A DNA stretch of 64,000 nt from Photobacterium galatheae (GCF_000695255.1 NZ_JMIB01000032.1:1-64000); one strand, 5' to 3'. Counted from the first letter of the stretch, positions 17,279 to 26,781 are shown. Numbers and translations are program-made. Notes: generated by a model from the letters alone, not told the origin.

Positions 17279-18787
17279 TTAATCGAGGTTTTCCAGTCCG
17301 GCCCGGTTGAGCAGGAACTGGACCAGCAGTGGCACCGGACGACCGGTAGACCCTTTATCTTTGCCGCCAGTCCAGGCTGTGCCTGCGATATCCAGGTGGG
17401 CCCAGTTATATTTCTTGGTGAAACGGGACAGGAAGCAACCTGCGGTGATGGTACCGGCACCCGGGCTGCCCAGGTTTGCAATATCTGCAAACGGGCTGGC
17501 CAGCTGTTCCTGGTACTCATCGGTCATTGGCAAACGCCATGCACGGTCACCCGCTTGCTCTGATGCGTTCACCAGCTCGTGCGCCAGTGGGTTGTGGTTC
17601 GCGAGCAGACCACTGATGTGGTTGCCCAGTGCAACCACACAGGCACCGGTCAGCGTCGCAACATCGACCACACACTCCGGCTCGAAACGCTCTACATAAG
17701 TCAGCGCATCACACAGCACCAGACGGCCTTCCGCATCGGTATTCAGCACTTCAACGGTCTGACCGGACATGGTCGTCAGGATGTCACCCGGACGATATGC
17801 AGCGCCGCCCGGCATGTTTTCACAGCCAGCCAGTACACCGATCACGTTAATCGGCAGGTTCAGCTTGGCCAGAGAACGCATTGCACCGAACACCGTCGCG
17901 GCACCACACATGTCGTATTTCATTTCGTCCATATTGGCGGACGGCTTGATTGAGATGCCGCCGGAATCGAAAGTCAGTCCTTTACCGACCAGCACAATCG
18001 GCTTAGCCGTCGGATCCGGATGGCCCTTATATTCGATCACGGACATCATGGCTTCATTTTTAGAGCCCTGGCCCACAGCCAGATAAGACGTCATGCCCAG
18101 CTCTTTCATTTCCTGCTCGCCAATAATTTTGGTACTGACGGTTTCGAAATCATCGGCCAGACGGCGAGCCTGTGAGGCCAGATAAGCCGGATTCGCCACG
18201 TTTGGTGGCATGTTGCCCAAATCTTTCGCAGCGCGGACACCAGAAGCTACCGCAAGGCCATGATTTATGGCACGCTCACCCAGTGACAGTTCACGGCGTG
18301 TCGGGACATTAAAGACCAGTTTACGCAGTGGGCGACGGGTTTCCGGTTTGGTGCTCTTGAACTGATTGAAGGTGTACAGGCTGTCTTTGGTGGTTTCAAC
18401 CGCCTGACGGACTTTCCAGTAGGTGTCACGGCCTTTGACATGCAGCTCTGTCAGGAAGCAGACGGCTTCCATCGACCCGGTTTCATTCAGGGTACTGATG
18501 GTTTTCTTGATGATCTGCTTGTACTGGCGTTCATCCAGCTCACGTTCTTTACCACAGCCGACCAAGAGGACACGTTCGGACAGCACATTCGGGACGTGGT
18601 GCAGCAACAGCATCTGGCCGGGTTTACCTTCCAGATCGCCGCGTCGCAGCAAGGAACTGATGTAACCCTCGCTGATTTTATCCAGTTGTTCAGCAATCGG
18701 AGAGAGGCGGCGTGGTTCGAAAACGCCAACGACGATACAGGCACTGCGCTGTTTCTCGGGGCTACCACTTTTAACACTGAACTCCAT
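17279..18787 (-). CDS. pepA: leucyl aminopeptidase (M17 family)
   Basis: Two-metal cytosolic aminopeptidase of 502 residues, full family length. The M17 signature NTDAEGR is at 349-355, followed by LVLCDALTY. The metal-binding segment [15 protein letters not shown] is also intact. In Escherichia coli, PepA additionally binds DNA in Xer recombination and in carAB control; nothing here tests that. The gene is divergent from lptF, with about 190 bp between them holding both promoters. Confidence 0.97.
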   Translation of the reverse strand: MEFSVKSGSPEKQRSACIVVGVFEPRRLSPIAEQLDKISEGYISSLLRRGDLEGKPGQMLLLHHVPNVLSERVLLVGCGKERELDERQYKQIIKKTISTLNETGSMEAVCFLTELHVKGRDTYWKVRQAVETTKDSLYTFNQFKSTKPETRRPLRKLVFNVPTRRELSLGERAINHGLAVASGVRAAKDLGNMPPNVANPAYLASQARRLADDFETVSTKIIGEQEMKELGMTSYLAVGQGSKNEAMMSVIEYKGHPDPTAKPIVLVGKGLTFDSGGISIKPSANMDEMKYDMCGAATVFGAMRSLAKLNLPINVIGVLAGCENMPGGAAYRPGDILTTMSGQTVEVLNTDAEGRLVLCDALTYVERFEPECVVDVATLTGACVVALGNHISGLLANHNPLAHELVNASEQAGDRAWRLPMTDEYQEQLASPFADIANLGSPGAGTITAGCFLSRFTKKYNWAHLDIAGTAWTGGKDKGSTGRPVPLLVQFLLNRAGLENLD

Positions 18788-18979
18788 GCGTACTCCTACA
18801 TCCTATAAAGACAATTAAGGCTAAATGTTACATAATGCCGCACTGACTTGTTGGCTCTTGAATTCAGGTTCAGATTTAGTGCAGGCAGACAGTTAGCCGA
18901 AAGATAAAAAAATAACTGATTTACCGGAAAATTATAGTGATTCCAGCAAAAAAACAAGTTTTCTATGGGTATATAACGC

Positions 18980-20080
18980 GTGATTATTGTTCGTTATTTG
19001 ACACGTGAGACAATAAAGAGCCAGGTTTCAGTCCTTTTTGTGCTGTTTCTTATCTTTATTAGTCAGAAGTTTATTCGCATCCTGGCCGATGCAACAGAAG
19101 GGTCGATTCCAGGTGATCTGGTGCTGACTCTGATGGGCTTATACATGCCCTCTATGGCGATGTTGATGCTGCCGTTGAGTCTGTATATCGGGATCTTGCT
19201 CACATTTGGGCGATTATATGCGGAAAGTGAAATTACTGTGATGAATGCCACAGGGATCGGAAATACTTTTCTGATCCGTGCTGCGTTATGGCTGGCAATT
19301 ATCACGGGTTCGATCGCTGCATTTAATGCTTTGTGGCTGGCACCCTGGAGTGCTGAAAAAGAAACCCAGGTGATGGAGCAGTTGGAAGCTGATTCTGGTC
19401 TGGATCTGCTGGTCAAAGGGCAGTTTCAGGGCGCGCCGGATGGCCGGGGCGTTGTCTTCGTTGACGACATCACTGAAAAGGGCGGTAAGCTCCACCGGGT
19501 GTTTGTGGCGCAGCCAACCGCGAACGATACATTGCGTCCGAGTGTGATGTTTGCAAACAGCGGCACGGTGAGCGAGCTGAAAGATGGCCGTCAGGTGCTC
19601 GACTTGCAGGATGGCGTTCGTTATGAAGGACTGCCAACCCGTTTGGATTACAGCATTACCTCGTTTGATAATTATCAGGCTGTGATCGGCCAGCGCGCCA
19701 TTAAAGAAAAGAACCGGGACTGGGATGCCCTGCCAACACTGGCATTGATGCAGCGCCCGGAGCTGGCGGCTCAGGCTGAATTTCAGTGGCGGATGTCACT
19801 GGTGCTCTGTATCCCGTTGCTGACCATGGTGGTGGTGCCGCTCTCTGCGGTGAATCCGCGGCAGGGACGTTTTGCCAAACTGGTACCAGCGGTGCTGATT
19901 TATCTCTCTTACTTCTTGGCGATCAGTGCAGCCAAATCTGCGGTTGAAGACGGGACTTTGCCGGTCGGTATTGGCCTGTGGAGCATCAATATTGTGATGT
20001 TGCTGGTGGCCATTGCATTGAACAGCTGGGATTCCTTAGCGATGCGACAATTCAGAGAAAAATTCCGGAGACGCGGCTGA
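18980..20080 (+). CDS. lptF: LPS export ABC transporter permease LptF
   Basis: Inner-membrane permease (366 residues) of the LptB2FGC complex that extracts lipopolysaccharide and passes it to the LptA bridge. It begins MIIVRYLTRETIKSQ and has the expected layout. N-terminal membrane segments come first (VLFVLFLIFISQKF, LMGLYMPSMAMLMLPLSLYIGILL), then a periplasmic beta-jellyroll domain and three C-terminal membrane segments. Its stop overlaps the lptG start (TGATG), so the two genes are translationally coupled. Confidence 0.96.
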   Translation: MIIVRYLTRETIKSQVSVLFVLFLIFISQKFIRILADATEGSIPGDLVLTLMGLYMPSMAMLMLPLSLYIGILLTFGRLYAESEITVMNATGIGNTFLIRAALWLAIITGSIAAFNALWLAPWSAEKETQVMEQLEADSGLDLLVKGQFQGAPDGRGVVFVDDITEKGGKLHRVFVAQPTANDTLRPSVMFANSGTVSELKDGRQVLDLQDGVRYEGLPTRLDYSITSFDNYQAVIGQRAIKEKNRDWDALPTLALMQRPELAAQAEFQWRMSLVLCIPLLTMVVVPLSAVNPRQGRFAKLVPAVLIYLSYFLAISAAKSAVEDGTLPVGIGLWSINIVMLLVAIALNSWDSLAMRQFREKFRRRG

Positions 20081-21150
20081 TGTTTAAGATTCTCGACTGG
20101 TACATTGGCCGTACCATCATTGCCACGTCTGCTCTGACGCTGTCGACGCTGGTCGGGTTGTCAGCCATTATCAAATACGTTGAGCAGCTGCGAAAAGTGG
20201 GCGACGGGACTTATGATTTATGGAAAGCGCTGATTTATGTTCTGCTGAGTGTGCCGCGTGACATTGAAATGTTCTTCCCGATGGCGGTGCTGCTCGGGGC
20301 GCTGATTGGTCTGGGCACTCTGGCTTCCAGCTCAGAGCTGGTGGTGATGCAGGCGGCTGGTTTCTCTAAGCTGGATATTGGTTTATCGGTGCTGAAAACA
20401 GCCGTGCCACTGATGCTGCTGGTGATGGTACTGGGGCAGTGGGGGGCACCGGAAGCCCAGAAAGCTGCGCGTGAGCTGCGTGCTATCTGGACCTCCGGCG
20501 GGAACGTGTTTTCGGTGCAACGCGGGGTCTGGGCCAAGGATGACAATGACTTTATCTATATCGGCCGGATCCACGAGCAGACCAACCTGAATGCTGTCAA
20601 TATCTGGGAATTTGACGAAAACGACGTGCTGAAAGAGAGTTTGTTTGCCCGTTCGGCCACCTTCATCAAGGGAACAGGCTGGGAACTGAAAGATGTGACG
20701 GTGACACAGATCGGGGAAACAAAGCAGGAAAATACGCAGTATGACACCCAGTTATGGCAGACCAGCCTGACACCGGATAAGCTGGCCGTGGTGACTGTGA
20801 AACCGGAAGAACTGGCGCTTTCAGGGGTGTATGAGTATGTGAAGTATTTAAAAGATACCAAGCAGGACGCATCCCGGTATGAACTGGCGTTTTGGCGAAA
20901 GGCCCTGCAGCCATTCTCCATTGCCGTGATGATGCTGCTGGCATTGTCTTTCGTCTTTGGCCCGTTGCGTTCCGTGACCATGGGTGCCCGGGTATTGTCC
21001 GGGGTGATCTTCGGTTTTGCGTTTTACATTTCAAATGAGGTCTTCGGGCCACTCAGTATGGTGTACCGGTTACACCCGGTGATCGGAGCTTTGGGGCCAA
21101 GTCTGGTGTTTCTCTTGATCACGCTGTACCTGCTGAAACGGAAACTGTAA
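20080..21150 (+). CDS. lptG: LPS export ABC transporter permease LptG
   Basis: Second permease (356 residues) of the LPS export complex, partner of LptF. The ATG at 20080 (MFKILDWYIGRTIIA) overlaps the lptF stop codon by one base, so the longer frame from 19978 is not used. It has the usual six-segment layout with a periplasmic domain in the middle, and ends ITLYLLKRKL. A strong bidirectional terminator follows. Confidence 0.96.
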   Translation: MFKILDWYIGRTIIATSALTLSTLVGLSAIIKYVEQLRKVGDGTYDLWKALIYVLLSVPRDIEMFFPMAVLLGALIGLGTLASSSELVVMQAAGFSKLDIGLSVLKTAVPLMLLVMVLGQWGAPEAQKAARELRAIWTSGGNVFSVQRGVWAKDDNDFIYIGRIHEQTNLNAVNIWEFDENDVLKESLFARSATFIKGTGWELKDVTVTQIGETKQENTQYDTQLWQTSLTPDKLAVVTVKPEELALSGVYEYVKYLKDTKQDASRYELAFWRKALQPFSIAVMMLLALSFVFGPLRSVTMGARVLSGVIFGFAFYISNEVFGPLSMVYRLHPVIGALGPSLVFLLITLYLLKRKL

Positions 21151-21214
21151 AGCCGCGTGTCCATTGTTCTCTGGAAGAGAGATATATTCAGGACGGTACA
21201 GTCAAAGGAAATAG

Positions 21215-21239
21215 AAAAGGCGCCGAACAGGCGCCTTTT
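21215..21239. terminator. bidirectional terminator between lptG and the RDD gene
   Basis: AAAAGGCGCC (21215-21224), loop GAACA, GGCGCCTTTT (21230-21239). It lies between convergent genes and has U-runs in both directions. Confidence 0.92.
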
Positions 21240-21261
21240 TGATCGCTGACGTTTGATGAAA

Positions 21262-21756
21262 TCAATTGGGTTTTGGCAGCAGAATCATCTCGCATTCTGC
21301 CATCAGGTCTTGCAGCGATTGTTTGGTGTGGCTGAAAGGCACCAGCAGGTTGCCCAGACCAAACGCTGACGTTGCCATTCGGATCAGGGCCTGAGTGAAA
21401 CGAATATTCGAGCCGTCTGCATTTTGAATTCTCAGCTTCCAGGCGCGCATGCCCAGCGTTTGTCCGGCCTTACACCAGAAATAGCCAAAGAAGGCGACAA
21501 CAGACAGCCCCAGATAAATGGAATATAACGGTGCTGCAACCGGATGTTTCGTGAGGTAATCACTGGCATCTAGATAAGGGGTCAGTGTCAGCACACCGGT
21601 GTTGAGCAGGATCGCGATAATGGCCATCGCCAGGCCACCAGCGATCATCAGCACGGCCGCCACGACCAGTGCATCATAGATCCAGGCGCCAATACGGCGA
21701 AACAGCCCCGGATACTGTTTTGTCGGAATCGCGTTTTGGTTTGCTTTCGTTGTCAT
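21262..21756 (-). CDS. RDD-family membrane protein
   Basis: Small inner-membrane protein (164 residues). From the ATG at 21756 (MTTKANQNAIP, with GGTGGA upstream) it shows RRIGAWIYDALVVAAVLM, the RDD-type first segment. Two further hydrophobic segments follow (SIYLGLSVVAFFGYFWC and a later one), with the conserved GMRAWKLRIQNADG motif. RDD proteins have no single known role; some are linked to Na+/H+ exchange. It converges on lptG across a shared terminator. Confidence 0.85.
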   Translation of the reverse strand: MTTKANQNAIPTKQYPGLFRRIGAWIYDALVVAAVLMIAGGLAMAIIAILLNTGVLTLTPYLDASDYLTKHPVAAPLYSIYLGLSVVAFFGYFWCKAGQTLGMRAWKLRIQNADGSNIRFTQALIRMATSAFGLGNLLVPFSHTKQSLQDLMAECEMILLPKPN

Positions 21757-21987
21757 GGTTCCACCAGAAAAAATCAAAAGGGGCCGGCAATTTTTGCGGG
21801 TCCAAAAATTCTGGCGCCCAGTGTATACCTAAGTGACCTGAAGATACCAGATTCAACACCGGGTCTGGTTCACAGTCACGTTGCTGATTCAATGTGGAAA
21901 ATGTGACGGAACGGGAGCAAATTGGTTGAAGGGTTAACGCTATGCTGAAAAAACAAGCAAACAGTTTGATCCCCCTGATAAAGTTGC

Positions 21988-22015
21988 TTGCGCATCAAGA
22001 CGGTATACGTATAAT
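21988..22015 (+). promoter_or_regulatory. sigma-70 promoter of the tRNA-Leu gene
   Basis: TTGCGC at 21988-21993 and a perfect TATAAT at 22010-22015, separated by 16 bp. The tRNA starts about 10 bp after the -10 box, consistent with a very short leader that is processed away. Confidence 0.75.
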
Positions 22016-22025
22016 GAGCGCCATT

Positions 22026-22112
22026 GCCCGGGTGGCGAAATTGGTAGACGCAGCGGATTCAAAATCCGCCGGTGGCAACACTGTGCCGGTTCAAGTCCGG
22101 CCCCGGGCACCA
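22026..22112 (+). tRNA. tRNA-Leu (anticodon CAA)
   Basis: 87 nt with an encoded CCA end. The acceptor stem is GCCCGGG paired with CCCGGGC. The anticodon stem GCGGA/TCCGC encloses loop TTCAAAA, giving anticodon CAA, which reads UUG. There is a long variable arm, as in type II tRNAs, and a TpsiC arm with GGTTCAAGTCC. It is a single gene with its own promoter and terminator. Confidence 0.97.
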
Positions 22113-22120
22113 ATTTCAAA

Positions 22121-22158
22121 CAACAAAGCCTCGACGAATGTCGGGGCTTTGTTGTTTC
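22121..22158 (+). terminator. terminator of the tRNA-Leu gene
   Basis: CAACAAAGCCTCGAC pairs with GTCGGGGCTTTGTTG (22140-22154) with one G-T pair and loop GAAT, followed by TTTCT. Confidence 0.9.
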
Positions 22159-22611
22159 TACTCGTTACAAAACAGATGCCCGCTTTCTCTTGTCATCAAA
22201 CGCCGGAAAGCGGGTTGATGTTTTCTCGCCTGCTGTTCATTGTGTGTTGCTTACTTTCGTGAAACTTGGATACCGTACTGCTGCGGATTAAGATGCAGCG
22301 TATTCAGGGATCAAACGGTCGTGTTTCAATGGACGACTCAAAACGTATTCATTCCGTCTTAAATGATCTGGAAGCCCATTGCTGCGAAGATATCCGTCTG
22401 GATGATACCGCATAGTGTGGCGAATTTGTCGTCCGATGCCGGGCTGGCTTACCCTAAACACACCAATCATGCACACCGCTTTACACTGAATGTGACGAAG
22501 TTTGTCAACGTTCAGGCCAGGAAGCATTCTGCGGGATTGGAGTATGAAAACCCGAGCGTGTCTGCATATACTGGATGTTCAGGGACTGATGCTTCACACA
22601 GGGAAAGTGCT
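22159..22611. other. intergenic region after tRNA-Leu
   Basis: About 450 bp with no gene I can defend. A minus-strand open frame (22288-22527) ends in a basic, Arg/His-rich stretch and could be a mobile-element remnant, but I could not tie it to a family. The plus-strand frame upstream of 22612 does not look coding. Confidence 0.35.
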
Positions 22612-23262
22612 TTGAAGGCTCAATTCATTTATCTGTTGTCCACACTCTGGCTCACCGGATGTGGTTTGCAACTTCATCATGATCGTCCGGATTATCTCAC
22701 TGAGCACGCCAGATATACGATTCAGGAACAGTCGGATGCGTCCGGCAGATACATCCGGTTTGCTGACTTTCAGGGCGAGGTGCGTAAAAGCTGGGTGAAT
22801 CACAACGAAGACGATGCGGTGCCTGATGATCGTCGTCAGCGGCGCAATACACAGGATGTCGCGCTTCAGCTTTCGGGGATGACCGGCACACTGGCATCCA
22901 TGAATTACCGCCAGGCATGTTTTCAAAAACAGTCAACCTTCGGGATGGGGAATTCATCGTCTGTCGATGATTCAGCGCTGCTCAGTGGCGAAGCGCAAGT
23001 GAAGCAACAGGTTTGGGATGTCCAGAGTACGACGTTACTTGAAAACGAAGAGAAAGGAGATGCGATTGAGGTCGGTGGAAACCGCGTCCGTTTCAACGAA
23101 CGTGTCATCGCTGAATATCACTTCTCGTCAGGCCAGCCCATGGTCAATCGGGACGATTATGTCTGGCTGGATGAATCACAGCCGGATGAGATCCGCGCTC
23201 TGGCCGCATTAATGGTGCTCTATGCGATGACGTATGAGGCGGTTTTCTGTGTATTGAATTAG
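22612..23262 (+). CDS. putative lipoprotein (216 aa), unknown function
   Basis: From the TTG codon at 22612 the protein begins with a lipoprotein signal (KAQFIYLLSTLWLTGCG) with lipobox LTGC at about Cys17. AGGGA lies about 8 nt upstream. The longer frame from 22363 would place the signal about 80 residues inside and is rejected. The mature part is polar and contains an FQGEVRKSW segment and acidic stretches; I do not recognise its family. It is followed by a small exported protein gene about 60 bp downstream on the same strand. Its envelope location is well supported; its role is unknown. Confidence 0.65.
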   Translation: MKAQFIYLLSTLWLTGCGLQLHHDRPDYLTEHARYTIQEQSDASGRYIRFADFQGEVRKSWVNHNEDDAVPDDRRQRRNTQDVALQLSGMTGTLASMNYRQACFQKQSTFGMGNSSSVDDSALLSGEAQVKQQVWDVQSTTLLENEEKGDAIEVGGNRVRFNERVIAEYHFSSGQPMVNRDDYVWLDESQPDEIRALAALMVLYAMTYEAVFCVLN

Positions 23263-23322
23263 TTCAAAATCCACTTTAACCTATGCTCCTTATTTCTTAA
23301 TAAAAACAGATTGGAGCAAATC

Positions 23323-23676
23323 ATGAAATATCTTTTAACGGCTGCACTGATGGCTGCCAGTGTGTCGGCTCAGGCTGCAGAGACAATTGACTGTGGTGAG
23401 GTGGCTTTGAAAACTGTTTATGTGCAGGCTGATCGCGAGGATGGTTCTTTTCATGCCAACAAAATGCTGCTCTTGATGGGGGCGGGTAAGAATGCTGCTT
23501 GTAGTGATATCACTTTTGCCTATTTGGAAAATAATGATGATGCCTATGACAGTACGTTATCGATGGCGATTTCGGCTTACATGGCAGGAAAAAAACTCCG
23601 GGTCGTCGTTGAAGACGCGCCAGCCCAGGCTGATGCGAAAAGGATTGCTTGGGTAAACTTTGGAATCAGAGACTGA
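23323..23676 (+). CDS. small exported protein (117 aa), unknown function
   Basis: From the ATG at 23323 it begins MKYLLTAALMAASVSAQAAE, a clear Sec signal peptide with an AxA-type cleavage site near residue 19. GGAG lies 6 nt upstream. The mature part is about 98 residues with two cysteines (DCGEVALK, AACSDITF), probably disulphide-bonded in the periplasm. The pattern of a small beta-rich protein with KMLLLMGAGK and KKLRVVVEDAP is unfamiliar. No function is assigned. Confidence 0.7.
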   Translation: MKYLLTAALMAASVSAQAAETIDCGEVALKTVYVQADREDGSFHANKMLLLMGAGKNAACSDITFAYLENNDDAYDSTLSMAISAYMAGKKLRVVVEDAPAQADAKRIAWVNFGIRD

Positions 23677-23760
23677 ATTCCATGTATTCAGCCCGGTTAT
23701 CACGGATTGATGATGACATGTTATGAAAGCACTCACATCGAAGACCATTGCTGAGTGTTT

Positions 23761-24366
23761 TCATTTCCCATATCTCGCCACAAACATCTTCACGGTTTCT
23801 TCAATCACTTTCTCTTCACTGGTGTTTTCAAGCTCGCTGAACCCGTAGAGTTTGGGGTAAAACGTGAAGGACTTGAGCTGATAGATGAACTGGCGGGCGG
23901 CAAAATCGCAGTCGTCTACCTTCAGTACATTCGCTGCGTGGGCATCTTGTAAAAAACGGACCAGCGTCTTCATGCAGCCGATGTCTGTGTTATCCAGTGA
24001 CTGCATGAGTTCCGGCTGTTGCAGCATCTGCATAAAGGCGATTTTGCCAATGCGCAGCAACTGGGGAGAGGTCAGCAAAGCCACTTCCTGTCGGGCAATG
24101 TGTGACAGTTGCTCAGTAATCTCTCGGTTGACATCAAAAGGCTGTGCCGCACCCTGATCCAATTGGGCGAACATTCGGGCCATGATGGCCTGAAAGAGCA
24201 CCTGCTTGGTTTCAAAGTGGTTGTACACGGTGCGTTTTGAAACACCCGCCTCAGCCGCAACCTGATCCATGCTGGTTTGCTCCACGCCGTGAGAGTGGAA
24301 CAGCGTCTCAGCGGCATCCAGAATCGCCAGCTTTTTCTTTTCCGATAACTTCATCTCAGTCCTCAT
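23761..24366 (-). CDS. TetR-family transcriptional repressor
   Basis: TetR-type regulator of about 201 residues. An N-terminal helix-turn-helix (AAETLFHSHGVEQTSMDQ then AAEAGVSKRTVYNHFETK) precedes a helical ligand-binding domain. Two starts are plausible: ATG 24366 (GGAG upstream) and ATG 24354 (GAGGA upstream). The gene is divergent from the metallo-hydrolase at 24470 and most likely controls it and itself through operator-like inverted repeats in the 100-bp gap. The ligand is unknown. Confidence 0.88.
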   Translation of the reverse strand: MRTEMKLSEKKKLAILDAAETLFHSHGVEQTSMDQVAAEAGVSKRTVYNHFETKQVLFQAIMARMFAQLDQGAAQPFDVNREITEQLSHIARQEVALLTSPQLLRIGKIAFMQMLQQPELMQSLDNTDIGCMKTLVRFLQDAHAANVLKVDDCDFAARQFIYQLKSFTFYPKLYGFSELENTSEEKVIEETVKMFVARYGK

Positions 24367-24382
24367 ACCTTTCTCCGGCATT

Positions 24383-24460
24383 GTAACCAAGATCAAAAAA
24401 ACTTGCACTGACTGGTTTACTTTTAAATATGACGATGTAAAACTACACCGTATAGTTTAC
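24383..24460. promoter_or_regulatory. tetR / metallo-hydrolase divergent operator-promoter region
   Basis: The gap holds two inverted-repeat pairs of the same type: GTAACC at 24383 with GGTTTAC at 24414-24420, and GTAAAACTA at 24437-24445 with TAGTTTAC at 24453-24460. Repeated GTTTAC half-sites between a tetR gene and its divergent neighbour are a typical operator layout. Binding by this regulator is an inference. Confidence 0.5.
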
Positions 24461-24469
24461 TTTTGGTGT

Positions 24470-25558
24470 GTGCAGATGCGTGGTCTGAAAGGAGCACTCG
24501 CTGGTGTGGCAGCTTTAGGAGCAGGTGTGTTGATGATGAATCATGATTTATCCGCAGAAATGACAGAAACGGCAGAAACATCCGACCATTTTTACGCGGG
24601 AAGCTTTCACAATTCCCAGAAAAAACAGCAGCCGGGTCTGAAAAAGACGCTGGGGATTCTGGGGCGTTATCTGACGGAAAAGCGGGTGGATATCGCGCCG
24701 TCTGGCGCGCTGCCAGTAATGCCACTGAGCCGTGAGCAGCTTGATGCCCTGAGTGACGATGAGGTACATGTCGTCAAACTGGGTCACTCTTCTGTGTTGC
24801 TGAAAGTGCAGGGTGCATACTGGCTGCTGGATCCGGTTTTTTCTGAACGTGCTTCTCCCTTCAGCTTTCTGGGGCCAAAGCGCTTTCATCCAACGCCGAT
24901 CAGCATTGAAGCATTGCCGCCCATTGAGCGGGTGCTGATTTCCCATAATCATTATGATCATCTGGATAAAGCGGCAGTGAAAAAGCTCGCTGCGAAAACA
25001 ACAGAGTTTCTGGTGCCGCTGGGGGTTGATGCTTCCCTGAAAAAATGGGGAGTATCCGAAGAAAAAATTCGCACGTTCGATTGGTGGCAGGAACATCAGC
25101 ACGGCGAGACTTTGGTTGTTTTCACGCCGACGCAGCATTTTTCCGGGCGTAGCCTGACAGATGGCAATCAGACGCTCTGGGGCTCCTGGGTCATTCACAC
25201 CCCGGATACCCGTCTTTATTTCAGCGGTGATTCGGGCTATTTCGATGGGTTTCAAGCGATTGGGAAGAAATATGGCCCGTTTGATCTCACCCTGATGGAA
25301 ACCGGTGCCTACGATAAAGACTGGGCCAGTGTCCATATGACGCCGGAAGAGTCGGCACAGGCGCATCTGGATTTACAGGGAAAAGTCATGATGCCAATTC
25401 ATAACGGGACCTTCGATCTGGCGTTCCATGCCTGGTATGAACCGCTGGAACGGGTCTCTGAGGCAGCCAGGATTCGGGGGATTGCTCTGTCCACGCCCGT
25501 GTTCGGCCAGCCGGTGACGGCAAAGCAGATCCCTGAAACGGGTGCCTGGTGGCGTTAG
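24470..25558 (+). CDS. metallo-beta-lactamase-fold hydrolase (NAPE-PLD / UlaG-like)
   Basis: Protein of 362 residues. It carries the dinuclear metal motif H159-x-H161-x-D163-H164 (SHNHYDHLD) and downstream metal or active-site segments (PTQHFSGR, FSGDSGYFDGF, MPIHNGTFDLAFHAWYEP). The order matches the family that includes NAPE-hydrolysing phospholipase D and UlaG-like lactonases. The N-terminus (GALAGVAALGAGVLMM) could be a signal anchor. The first codon is GTG at 24470, with an ATG two codons later. Substrate unknown. It is divergent from a tetR gene that probably represses it. Confidence 0.85.
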   Translation: MQMRGLKGALAGVAALGAGVLMMNHDLSAEMTETAETSDHFYAGSFHNSQKKQQPGLKKTLGILGRYLTEKRVDIAPSGALPVMPLSREQLDALSDDEVHVVKLGHSSVLLKVQGAYWLLDPVFSERASPFSFLGPKRFHPTPISIEALPPIERVLISHNHYDHLDKAAVKKLAAKTTEFLVPLGVDASLKKWGVSEEKIRTFDWWQEHQHGETLVVFTPTQHFSGRSLTDGNQTLWGSWVIHTPDTRLYFSGDSGYFDGFQAIGKKYGPFDLTLMETGAYDKDWASVHMTPEESAQAHLDLQGKVMMPIHNGTFDLAFHAWYEPLERVSEAARIRGIALSTPVFGQPVTAKQIPETGAWWR

Positions 25559-25799
25559 GATCCGGTGTATCAGAAGGCGTCATCCGTCTATTTTTGTGAA
25601 ATTGCTCCGAGTCTTGCGAGATTGATCCGAGCGGTTTTTCAGGCTTCAGGGCAGGGCCATGAGGGGCTTGGAAACAGGCGGTTTCGTGATGGACTGTCCG
25701 TATTCACAGAACCGCAAGAATGCGCGTTTTTCCCCAAAAAAATCTGGTAGAATTTTTGGTGTTGAAAAAATCCTTTCAGAACAGCAATATAAATTTAGA
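25559..25799 (+). promoter_or_regulatory. CRISPR leader region
   Basis: About 240 bp between the hydrolase gene and the first repeat. The last 60 bp are AT-rich and end in TTTAGA directly before the first repeat, as in type I-E leaders. That part, about 25735-25799, is probably the transcription start and the site of new spacer insertion. No gene is seen here. Confidence 0.6.
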
Positions 25800-26379
25800 G
25801 TGTTCCCCGTAGGCACGGGGATGAACCGGCAGTTGGCTCACTGATCAATAACGAGTCTGTGTGTTCCCCGTAGGCACGGGGATGAACCGTGCTCGATGGC
25901 GATTTGGATGACACAAACCACGTGTTCCCCGTAGGCACGGGGATGAACCGAAAAAACCATCTACCGCACTAGTACCAACTAACGTGTTCCCCGTAGGCAC
26001 GGGGATGAACCGAGCGGGTTATGGTGACAGGAAATACGGATACAGTGTTCCCCGTAGGCACGGGGATGAACCGCGCGAAATAATGTTACAGTGATGCGCT
26101 CTATTCGTGTTCCCCGTAGGCACGGGGATGAACCGGTGAGATGATTTGCTATGTGTATGAGTAACAGGTGTTCCCCGTAGGCACGGGGATGAACCGGAGG
26201 TGCCCAAAACCACCCTCACGCAATCCGCGTGTTCCCCGTAGGCACGGGGATGAACCGCCGATGTCTCGTGTGATTTGGTAAACCGTCACGTGTTCCCCGT
26301 AGGCACGGGGATGAACCGGAGTACAAAGAAGAGCTGGCCTTTCTTACTGCGTGTTCCCCGTATCGACGGGGAGAATCCA
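25800..26379 (+). CRISPR. type I-E-like CRISPR array, 10 repeats and 9 spacers
   Basis: Ten 29-nt repeats start at 25800, 25861, 25922, 25984, 26045, 26107, 26168, 26229, 26290 and 26351. They open with GTGTTCCCCGTAGGCACGGG and close with GATGAACCG. CCCCGT/ACGGGG forms a 6-bp stem with loop AGGC. The first nine repeats are identical and the tenth is degenerate (TATCGACGGGGAGAATCCA end), marking the distal end. Seven spacers are 32 nt and two (third and fifth) 33 nt. The repeat resembles the E. coli type I-E repeat. No cas gene lies in the window. Identical repeats and an intact leader suggest a recently active array. Confidence 0.97.
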
Positions 26380-26781
26380 TGACGGATAAAAACCCCGCAA
26401 AGATGATGAAATGTGCTTCGTATGTTTCTGTCAGGGCAGGAATTCCGATTTTCATCGGTCATAAAGACCCCTGGCGATGGCTGGAGAATTTATCATTCAG
26501 AGAAGCAAACGTTTTCTTCGTAAACTCAATAAATAAACGCTGGAAATTCGAGCTATATCACACTATTATGCGCTCCCGGCTTGCGTGTTGAATCTGTCAC
26601 AGATTCGGCAATGCAGTTGCCAGCTATCAACAGCTATCTGTCTGCCAAAGGATGTCGGACCGGGCTTTGATGTGCTTCCTGGTGACTGAGGGCAGCGACG
26701 CATGACGGATATTCTCGCCTTCGGCAGCTTTGCGTGCGCCAAGTCACCGGCCATCGGACTTCGACATTGCAAGGTAGGTTT
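26380..26781. other. intergenic region between CRISPR array and nucleoside transporter gene
   Basis: About 400 bp. It contains a 7-bp inverted repeat GAATCTG/CAGATTC with a TCA spacer at 26590-26606, which could be an operator for the downstream nucleoside transporter. No coding region is recognised, and there is no trace of cas genes. Confidence 0.4.

Noticed and set aside
22288-22527. Minus-strand frame of 79 residues after the tRNA-Leu terminator
   Set aside because: The basic ending looks somewhat protein-like, but I found no clear ribosome site or recognisable family. It was left as an unassigned interval.
26019-26455. Minus-strand open frames across the CRISPR array
   Set aside because: They repeat the peptide RFIPVPTGNT or similar because they read through the CRISPR repeats; they are not genes.
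26547-26562. CRP-like site upstream of the nucleoside transporter gene
   Set aside because: Only one half-site (TCACA) fits well and the distance to the possible -10 box does not suit known CRP promoter classes.
26380-26781. Search for cas gene remnants beside the CRISPR array
   Set aside because: Neither flank shows Cas-like motifs; the interval is non-coding as far as I can see.
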